A model generated the notes under the pieces. The model was not told the DNA's origin. It saw only the letters and a program-made list of their open reading frames with translations, and did no database searches. DNA of 64,000 bases from Shewanella marinintestina (GTDB lineage Bacteria; Pseudomonadota; Gammaproteobacteria; Enterobacterales; Shewanellaceae): NCBI RefSeq assembly GCF_023283845.1, contig NZ_JAKILC010000001.1, positions 186,001 through 250,000 on the forward strand. The letters run 5' to 3'. The translations under genes and the position numbers were made by a program. Shown here piece by piece: positions 57,582 through 64,000 of this stretch; the first letter of the stretch is position 1, and every line of letters starts with the position of its first letter.

Positions 57582-57596
57582 CGTAATTTTACTACA
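57582..57596 (+). promoter_or_regulatory. HexR-like operator upstream of pyruvate kinase
   Basis: CGTAATTTTACTACA matches the HexR consensus at 13 of 15 positions. It lies 61 bases before the pyruvate kinase ATG. A GATAAT at 57613-57618 could be the -10 element, in which case the box overlaps or abuts the -35 region (inference). Confidence 0.55.
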
Positions 57597-57656
57597 TTTA
57601 TGGACATTGTCTGATAATATAGGGTTAGAATTTTTTAAAACTTAACGGAGTATCTC

Positions 57657-59096
57657 ATGTTCCGCAGAACCAAAATTGTAACAACTTTGGGTCCAGCCAC
57701 TGACCGTGATGACAACTTACGCCGCATTATTGCTGCTGGTGCTAACGTTGTTCGCTTAAACTTCTCTCACGGTGCACCAGAAGATCATAAAAAACGCGCA
57801 GATGACACACGAGCTATTGCAAAAGAGCTAGGTGTGCACGTTGCTGTTTTAGGTGATCTACAAGGTCCAAAAATTCGCATTTCAACTTTCAAAGATAACA
57901 AAAAGGTTATGTTAGAGCTTGGTCAAGCCTATACCCTTGATGGCGATTTAGCGAAAGGTGAAGGCGACGAGACTCAAGTCGGTATCGATTATAAAGAGTT
58001 GCCAAAAGACGTTAGTCTAGGTGACATCTTAATGTTAGATGACGGCCGCGTTCAACTACGTGTTGAAAGTGTTGACGGTAATAAAGTTCACACAACAGTG
58101 ACCGTTGCCGGTCCTTTATCTAACAATAAAGGTATCAATAAACAAGGTGGCGGTTTATCCGCTGCGGCACTTACAGAAAAAGATAAGCAAGACATCGTAA
58201 CAGCAGCACAAATTGGTGTCGACTACCTTGCCGTATCTTTCCCTCGTAGTGGCGCAGACCTTAATTACGCTCGCGACTTAGCTCGTAAAGCTGGTAGTAA
58301 CGCTCTTATTGTTTCAAAAGTTGAACGCGCTGAAGCGGTAGCAACTGATGAAGCAATGGATGATGTGATTATTGCCTCTGATGCCGTTATGGTTGCTCGT
58401 GGGGATTTGGGTGTTGAAATTGGCGACCCTGCGCTAGTTGCAGTGCAAAAGCGCTTGATCAGCCGTTCTCGTCAATTGAATAAGCCTGTTATTACAGCAA
58501 CTCAAATGATGGAGTCAATGATCTCTAGCCCAATGCCAACTCGCGCAGAGGTTATGGACGTTGCTAACGCTGTACTTGATGGTACAGATGCGGTAATGCT
58601 TAGTGCAGAAACAGCTGCTGGTGATTTCCCAGAAGAAACCGTTAAAGCAATGGCTGAAGTATGTCTTGGCGCTGAGTCTCACCCAAGTGTTCAAGTCTCT
58701 AAGCACAGACTTGATCAGCAATTTACAACGATTGAAGAAACTGTTGCGCTATCAACCATGTACGCTGCTAATCACCTAGAAGGGATTAAAGCAATTATTG
58801 CCTTAACAGAATCTGGTGCTACACCACAGATGATGTCACGCATCAGCTCTGCGCTACCAATATTTGCACTGTCACGTCATGAGTCAACTCTTGCTAAGAT
58901 GGCGCTATATCGCGGTGTCAAGCCGGTTTACTTTGATTCAACTGCACATGCTCCTGAAGCGGTTGCTCAAAGAGCACTAGAAACTCTATCTAAAGCGGGT
59001 TACCTTGAAAAAGGTGACATGGCAATGATGACTAAAGGCGATGCAATGGAAACTGTTGGTGGCACAAACACCAGCAAAGTCGTTGTTGTAGGTTAA
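57657..59096 (+). CDS. pykA: Pyruvate kinase
   Basis: The 479-residue enzyme converts PEP and ADP to pyruvate and ATP. It starts [20 protein letters not shown], shows the substrate-loop [14 protein letters not shown], the catalytic lysine region [25 protein letters not shown], and the ADP-binding [10 protein letters not shown] and [13 protein letters not shown]. Length matches the type II (PykA) enzymes, which in E. coli respond to AMP and sugar phosphates; the allosteric type is not proven here. AACGGAG precedes the ATG. HexR regulation is inferred from the adjacent site. A strong terminator follows. Confidence 0.95.
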   Translation: MFRRTKIVTTLGPATDRDDNLRRIIAAGANVVRLNFSHGAPEDHKKRADDTRAIAKELGVHVAVLGDLQGPKIRISTFKDNKKVMLELGQAYTLDGDLAKGEGDETQVGIDYKELPKDVSLGDILMLDDGRVQLRVESVDGNKVHTTVTVAGPLSNNKGINKQGGGLSAAALTEKDKQDIVTAAQIGVDYLAVSFPRSGADLNYARDLARKAGSNALIVSKVERAEAVATDEAMDDVIIASDAVMVARGDLGVEIGDPALVAVQKRLISRSRQLNKPVITATQMMESMISSPMPTRAEVMDVANAVLDGTDAVMLSAETAAGDFPEETVKAMAEVCLGAESHPSVQVSKHRLDQQFTTIEETVALSTMYAANHLEGIKAIIALTESGATPQMMSRISSALPIFALSRHESTLAKMALYRGVKPVYFDSTAHAPEAVAQRALETLSKAGYLEKGDMAMMTKGDAMETVGGTNTSKVVVVG

Positions 59097-59130
59097 AGTC
59101 AATATTTTTACTTGAGTTATTAAGTAAGAT

Positions 59131-59166
59131 AAAAAGCTACTATTTTCCCAAATAGTAGCTTTTTTT
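59131..59166. terminator. Intrinsic terminator after pykA
   Basis: A 15-base stem (AAAAAGCTACTATTT, 59131-59145, with its complement from 59150) around a TCCC loop, then a long T run. It ends pykA. Confidence 0.94.
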
Positions 59167-59424
59167 ATACCTATTATCGCTAAAAATTCAAATAGTATAC
59201 CGCTTATAACTAAGTATTTAGCTGTAGAATAAACCAAGCTAAAACCACACCAATTTGCATTAGCAGACCATCCCCCCCAATATAACCTTTCCATTTAAAA
59301 GCAATACATTTCAATGCGTTTATTAAATAAGGTTAAAACACGATTGTTTTTATCTTATTCACATAGAAAATGTGTAGTCATACATATAAAAAATGATAGA
59401 TAAACAACAAGGAAAAGTTGGACA
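59167..59424. other. Gene-free region upstream of the ankyrin-like protein
   Basis: This stretch contains a seven-C tract at 59272-59278, unusual for AT-rich DNA, about 150 bases before the next gene, and a weak resemblance to MITE ends (ACACCAATTTGCATTAG near 59246). I found no gene or hairpin of note. Confidence 0.35.
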
Positions 59425-61551
59425 ATGAAACGGAAGTTATTAGTTATCTCCTGCACCACAGCATGCATAGTCTGCGGTTATTATTTTTATAGCTTTGATA
59501 AGCAAGAGAAAGCCACATTACAAAGTATTCCCACCCCAAACACGTCATTAACAAGCCGTAACGAAATGACTGAACACCAACAAACATTGGAAACTTCTGT
59601 TTCTAGTGAGACAGCTCAACAAACTAAATTGGTGCAGCTAACTTCCGCACACGCTCAATGCCAAAAACGCTATCAAAATTTTAGCGAGCAGGTTGCTGAT
59701 ATCCACAACGTGATTATTGCTGCAATCGAACTGGAATTACAGCAAGGCAAAACAGATAGGGAACTTCTCGCATATAGGTCGCAGTACAAGACCTTCTACG
59801 ATAGTTACCAAGACTTATTGATTGAAGCTAAAAGCAATAACGAAAGAAAAAAATACGTTATCACCCAATCGAGTTCAATTTTGAAAGACTGGAGTGGACT
59901 GTCAGTCATTGAAGGTTTTAACACTGATACTATTGCTGCGTTAGTAACAGCACTAAAGCCATTAGAAAATGAAAATCACGGGCTTGGCATGACTATATCG
60001 TTAGCCCAAGATATAAATAAAGCTGATATTTACGCACTCCTCGATAATACAGACCATTTTACGACGTATTTAGAATCTCCACTTTATATTGCCGACAGCG
60101 CTGTTTTGTCACCATCGATTCTATTTATATTAATCGCTGAAAAGTTGAATATAGAAGAATATAAGCAAGCCGTAGCGTTACATTCATTTACAGTCAATGA
60201 AGTCGCTATCGCGATACAAAACAATATGGCAACCGAGTACTTAACCCCGCTGCTTGAACAAACAAAATCATTAGCGGATTTCCCTCTTTTTGCCCAAAAT
60301 CAGCTCCATAACTCTAAAAATCTAGCTGACATTGCAGCCGCTAATTTTAATGTAGAAGCCTTAACCTTACTCGGTCAATATGGTGTTAAGCCCATTAATG
60401 AACCCGGAATATTAACCGCAATGGATATAGCCATATTAAATTTACCTCGTCGTGATACCGAGTATAATAAATTCAACCTCGACACCAACAAATTCCTCGA
60501 CACACTTAATTACCTAATATTTCAAGGTTTTAAGGCTCATGGCAGTATTAGTTTGGACGAAACTGGTATAGACTTTAATCCCCCCTCCAAAGGTTTCTTT
60601 CATAGCGAAATGATTTCTAACGCTAAGCTAAAATCTCTTCTTAATCGTATCCCCCTTATTGATAACAGCTTTAATATTAAACAGCAGGAAGCTGATGACT
60701 CAGTTATCTCACTCGCCATTGCTAAAGCAAAGAGTAAACAAATGGCAATGACACAAAAATCAGAGCAATGCACATCAGTAAAACAACAGCTGCTTGCCGA
60801 ACAAAGTTTTAAAGGACGAGATAAAGCTTACGATATCATTAAAGAGATAGAGCAAGATCCTACCGATGTTAAACAACGTTTACATGATATTGACCCAGTG
60901 CTAGTCGGACTTTGGCAAGAGCATAAGCTTAACTTTAGACCCGCCCCATTAAATTCTGACTCGAGTGATACATTCGAACGTTTGATCGCCGACGGAAAAA
61001 TAGCACAAGCACGTGATTACAGTGCTCACACCCCATTAACACTGTCACAAACAGATATATTATTTAGGTTCATGCTACGTCGAAATATTGATTTACTGTC
61101 CGTATGGAAGGCTAGAGTTTCACCGCTAGCGCCCACCGACTTAATGTACTTCAAAAATTTGCCGATAGAAAAGTGGCAGGGCTTATTAGATCAGGGTTTT
61201 GATTTCTTGCTAGTCGATCAGCTAGGAAGAGATGTTTTTATGGCTGCGGCTTTACATTCACCACAAGCACTCCAGTTTTTAGTTGATAATAATTTTAAAC
61301 TCAATGTTGATAAACATGGCTTAGATGCACTTGATACACTGCTCGAAGCTAGCTATAAAAATGGACAGTTACATGAAAACTTGCCTAAATTGCTCTCACT
61401 CTATCCCAAGTTTCGTGTAAGTCATTATGCAAGAGTCGCAAGAATAAAGAAATTCCTTCCTAAAGAGTATCAACAGCTTATAGCTATGAATAAAGCCCTT
61501 ACCCCGATTGCAAGAACTGAGCTAAACAAATTTAGAAGCCGCTATTTTTAA
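59425..61551 (+). CDS. Large membrane-anchored protein with ankyrin-like segments, unknown function
   Basis: I do not recognise this 708-residue protein. Residues 1-25 form a signal anchor or signal peptide (LLVISCTTACIVCGYYFY). Residues 60-130 look coiled-coil or helical. Two parts resemble degenerate ankyrin repeats: NSKNLADIAAANFNVEALTL around 293-312 and DVFMAAALHSPQALQFLVDN near 610-629, each a helix-turn-helix with A and L at repeat positions. The protein is probably periplasmic or anchored outside the membrane. It stands alone between pykA and fadE with its own terminator and is more AT-rich than its neighbours. Function unknown; protein-protein interaction is likely. Confidence 0.65.
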   Translation: MKRKLLVISCTTACIVCGYYFYSFDKQEKATLQSIPTPNTSLTSRNEMTEHQQTLETSVSSETAQQTKLVQLTSAHAQCQKRYQNFSEQVADIHNVIIAAIELELQQGKTDRELLAYRSQYKTFYDSYQDLLIEAKSNNERKKYVITQSSSILKDWSGLSVIEGFNTDTIAALVTALKPLENENHGLGMTISLAQDINKADIYALLDNTDHFTTYLESPLYIADSAVLSPSILFILIAEKLNIEEYKQAVALHSFTVNEVAIAIQNNMATEYLTPLLEQTKSLADFPLFAQNQLHNSKNLADIAAANFNVEALTLLGQYGVKPINEPGILTAMDIAILNLPRRDTEYNKFNLDTNKFLDTLNYLIFQGFKAHGSISLDETGIDFNPPSKGFFHSEMISNAKLKSLLNRIPLIDNSFNIKQQEADDSVISLAIAKAKSKQMAMTQKSEQCTSVKQQLLAEQSFKGRDKAYDIIKEIEQDPTDVKQRLHDIDPVLVGLWQEHKLNFRPAPLNSDSSDTFERLIADGKIAQARDYSAHTPLTLSQTDILFRFMLRRNIDLLSVWKARVSPLAPTDLMYFKNLPIEKWQGLLDQGFDFLLVDQLGRDVFMAAALHSPQALQFLVDNNFKLNVDKHGLDALDTLLEASYKNGQLHENLPKLLSLYPKFRVSHYARVARIKKFLPKEYQQLIAMNKALTPIARTELNKFRSRYF

Positions 61552-61604
61552 CAATTAGCGCAATATTACAATCAAAACATAGTATCGATATCGCTAAACA
61601 ACAA

Positions 61605-61656
61605 AAAATGCCGCCTTATTCAGTACTCATTTAGGTACATCATAAGCCGGCATTTT
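61605..61656. terminator. Bidirectional terminator between the ankyrin-like gene and fadE
   Basis: AAAATGCCG (61605-61613) pairs with CGGCATTTT (61648-61656), with CCTTAT and ATAAG extending the stem inside. Long loop, A/T runs on both sides. Confidence 0.75.
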
Positions 61657-61720
61657 ATTTGGCTGCTCTTAGGTTAGATAACGAAGAGCACACTTGATGA
61701 CATCTAGATGCTAGTTTCGA

Positions 61721-64000
61721 TTAAAGAGTCTCAAAGTCATCAACATTGATAGCAGCAAGACGCAATGCATCAGCTTTAACCAATTGTTGATACTCTTCAG
61801 TCGTAATTAGCGAACTTTCTAATGCTGCATCGAACAATGGCAATGGTGCTAGCTTAGGCAGCGCTCCTTCTTTTTGTGCTTGTTTAAGCTTGGCATATAA
61901 TCCTTTACAAGCACACTTAGCCATAAATGCATTTTCAACTTCGGCAATACCGCCAGTATCACCTGTAAAGTCAGGGCATAAATGAGTCAATCTATCACGA
62001 GCCGGTGATGGTTTACTCATAGCAGCAACAAGATCGATAGATTGCTTATCTGTCGCGTCTTTAAAACGATTACCTAGAGGGAAAATTAGAGCACGCAAAA
62101 TCAGAGCAATACCACGATTAGGGAAATTGCGTATGGCTTCATCTAAGGCCTTAGCAGCTAAATGTAAACGGGTAGCCATAACATGTCGCACTGCTGGTAA
62201 ATCATCAAACTGGCGACCGTTATCTTCAAATAACTTCAGTGTTGCAGAGCCTAAGTAAAGTTGGCTTAACACGTCCCCCATTCGAGCACTCAACATTTCT
62301 TTACGTTTTAAATCACCACCAAGGATCAACATCGATACGTCTGTCATAAAGGCCAACGCCGCTGACAATCGAGTCATGTCTTTATAATATTGCTTAGTTT
62401 CACCACTCACTGGCGACGCTGTAAAACGGCTCCCCGTTAATGCATTACCTAATGCACTAAATGCATTACGTGTTGCGTAACCTATATGCCCAAGCAATAA
62501 AGAATCAAAACGTTCAAGTGCTGCGTCAGTATCTTGCATTCCTGCAGCTTCCATTTCCGCAAGCACATAAGGGTGACAACGTGTGGCACCTTGGCCAAAA
62601 ATCATTAAGCTACGAGTTAGAATATTCGCGCCTTCAACCGTAATTGAAATCGGAAGAGCCATGTAACCATGACCTAAGTAGTTCTTAGGACCAAGTTGGA
62701 TCCCTTTACCAGATTGAATATCCATTGCATCGTCAACGACTTTACGACCAAGCTCTGTCATATGGTATTTAGCGATAGCGGTTACCACTGATGGCTTTAC
62801 TTTTAAATCGATACCCGTTGTGGTTAAACGTCTAGCAGCTTCAAGCTGATAGGTATTAGCAATAACACGAGCAAGCGCCTCTTGCACGCCTTCAAACTGC
62901 GCGATAGGCAGACCAAATTGTTGACGAACAACGCTGTAAGCCGTTGTAGTTTTGGTTGCCATATGGCCTGATGCAGTTGAAAGAGCCGGCAATGAAATAC
63001 CACGTCCTGCAGATAGGCACTCAACCAACATACGCCAGCCGCGGCCAGCGTATTGCGGTCCCCCAATAATCCAATCTAGAGGAATAAATACATCTTCGCC
63101 TTGGGTTGTACCATTCATAAAAGCTAGATTTAACGGATTATGACGGCGACCAATTTTAACGCCTTGATGATCAGTTGGAATTAACGCACAGGTGATACCA
63201 ATATGTTTAACATCCCCTAATAACCCTTCTGGGTCTGACATTTGAAACGCCAAGCCAAGTACGTCGGCGACTGGAGCAAGGGTAATGTAACGTTTATTCC
63301 AATTAAGTTTTAAACCTAAGGTGTCTTCACCATTAAATTCTCGGCGGCAGACAACTCCAGTATCAGGAATTGCACCTGCATCACTTCCCGCTTCAGGTCC
63401 AGTTAACGCAAAACATGGAATTGCTCGCCCATCAGCAAGTAATGGCAACCAGTGTTCTTTTTGTTCAGAGGTACCATAGTGTGTCAGTAACTCACCTGGG
63501 CCTAACGAGTTAGGTACCATAACCGTTACTGCTGCACTTACGCTACGGCTAGCAATTTTACTGACAATGGTTGAGTTTGCGTAGGCAGAAAATGCTTTAC
63601 CACCATATTTTTTGGGGATAATTAAGGCGAAGAAACCTTCTTTTTTGAAATAGTCCCATAGCTCTGGTGGTAAGTCTTTTCTATTATTAACAATGTCGTA
63701 GTCATCAATCATTGTTAACGCTGTCATGACCTGATTATCAATAAAATCTTGCTCTTCTGAAGTCAGTGTCGGTTTACCGTAACTATGTAAAACTTGCCAA
63801 TTAGGTTTACCTTTAAATAGCTCTCCTTCCCACCAAACATCACCCGCTTCCATCGCTTCTTTTTCAGTGCTAGATAAAGGCGGCAATACTTGTTTAAAAA
63901 AACTGAAAACAGGACGCGTGATTAGCTGCATCCTGATATTTTTAACACTGAATACAACGACTATTGCAGCAAGCAATAATATTAATAATGTCGTAGCCAT
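61721..64000 (-). CDS. fadE: Acyl-CoA dehydrogenase FadE
   Basis: The 759-residue flavoprotein catalyses the first step of fatty-acid beta-oxidation and is bound at the inner membrane in enteric bacteria. It matches E. coli FadE along its length: an N-terminal hydrophobic helix, PNSLGPGELLTHYGT, CFALTGPEAGSDAGAIPDTG (FAD and substrate region), GRGISLPALSTASGH, and the C-terminal VDDFETL. The start ATG is formed by the last three bases of the window. E. coli FadE has about 40 more N-terminal residues, so the true start may lie beyond the edge and the coordinates may be partial. Confidence 0.93.
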   Translation of the reverse strand: MATTLLILLLAAIVVVFSVKNIRMQLITRPVFSFFKQVLPPLSSTEKEAMEAGDVWWEGELFKGKPNWQVLHSYGKPTLTSEEQDFIDNQVMTALTMIDDYDIVNNRKDLPPELWDYFKKEGFFALIIPKKYGGKAFSAYANSTIVSKIASRSVSAAVTVMVPNSLGPGELLTHYGTSEQKEHWLPLLADGRAIPCFALTGPEAGSDAGAIPDTGVVCRREFNGEDTLGLKLNWNKRYITLAPVADVLGLAFQMSDPEGLLGDVKHIGITCALIPTDHQGVKIGRRHNPLNLAFMNGTTQGEDVFIPLDWIIGGPQYAGRGWRMLVECLSAGRGISLPALSTASGHMATKTTTAYSVVRQQFGLPIAQFEGVQEALARVIANTYQLEAARRLTTTGIDLKVKPSVVTAIAKYHMTELGRKVVDDAMDIQSGKGIQLGPKNYLGHGYMALPISITVEGANILTRSLMIFGQGATRCHPYVLAEMEAAGMQDTDAALERFDSLLLGHIGYATRNAFSALGNALTGSRFTASPVSGETKQYYKDMTRLSAALAFMTDVSMLILGGDLKRKEMLSARMGDVLSQLYLGSATLKLFEDNGRQFDDLPAVRHVMATRLHLAAKALDEAIRNFPNRGIALILRALIFPLGNRFKDATDKQSIDLVAAMSKPSPARDRLTHLCPDFTGDTGGIAEVENAFMAKCACKGLYAKLKQAQKEGALPKLAPLPLFDAALESSLITTEEYQQLVKADALRLAAINVDDFETL

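Noticed and set aside
59246-59262. MITE-like end ACACCAATTTGCATTAG
   Set aside because: It has an extra base and several mismatches compared with the element at 50043 and no partner end, so I do not call it.

Overview
This window reads as chromosomal DNA of a marine gammaproteobacterium of the order Alteromonadales. The closest feel is Colwelliaceae (Thalassotalea or Colwellia), but that is inference from family resemblance and AT-rich composition, not from a search. Most of it is conserved housekeeping sequence. Exceptions are an AT-rich accessory stretch at the left (about 1-7300) and a few isolated odd genes. I found no rRNA, tRNA or CRISPR array.

Layout. (1) 1-1023: the end of a tad/Flp pilus locus on the minus strand, with an ATPase fragment, a prepilin peptidase and an Flp pilin, and a terminator-like hairpin between pilin and peptidase. 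(2) 1565-7267: an envelope-type accessory cluster with an L,D-transpeptidase and a small IS630-like HTH protein on the minus strand. Facing away from them are a small membrane protein, a membrane sulfatase-family enzyme and an O-antigen-ligase-like protein on the plus strand. (3) 7385-16160: yjbQ, an RsmB-like rRNA methyltransferase, a stand-alone piece of malate synthase G beside a DUF3612 regulator, a TRL-like lipoprotein, a GreA-like protein, an outer membrane beta-barrel protein, roxA and a DnaQ-type exonuclease. (4) 16384-22177: a CheX-like DUF3334 protein, a chemoreceptor, an ACT protein and the PTS carrier genes ptsH-ptsI-crr. (5) 22598-30295: yffB-dapE-vanY, a hydrolase, carbonic anhydrase and the Kdo8N operon kdnA-kdnB-kdsB-DUF2897. 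(6) 30438-39969: an RND pump pair, dapA-bamC, gcvR-bcp and the divergent argO/argP pair. (7) 40110-49950: a perM/bepA/arsC/hda/uraA block like that of E. coli, interrupted by a large lipoprotein with an HExxH motif, then grxD. (8) 50043-59096: a MITE-like element, sodB and the Entner-Doudoroff operon zwf-pgl-edd-eda, with divergent hexR and then pyruvate kinase. (9) 59425-64000: a large repeat-type envelope protein and fadE.

How it fits together. Glucose catabolism is coherent. Zwf, Pgl, Edd and Eda carry glucose 6-phosphate to pyruvate and glyceraldehyde 3-phosphate, pyruvate kinase completes lower glycolysis, and HexR sits between zwf and pyk. Three sequences close to the HexR consensus lie in the two relevant intergenic regions. 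The envelope theme recurs: DapA and DapE make meso-diaminopimelate, a VanY-type carboxypeptidase overlaps dapE, an L,D-transpeptidase can cross-link peptidoglycan, BamC and BepA serve outer-membrane assembly, and KdnA/KdnB/KdsB make and activate the amino sugar Kdo8N for the lipopolysaccharide core.

The most interesting items are the stand-alone malate-synthase-G-like domain beside its likely regulator, the accessory envelope cluster, the HELAH lipoprotein inserted in the bepA-hda block, a structured unexplained intergenic region near 25857-25968, and the MITE upstream of sodB.
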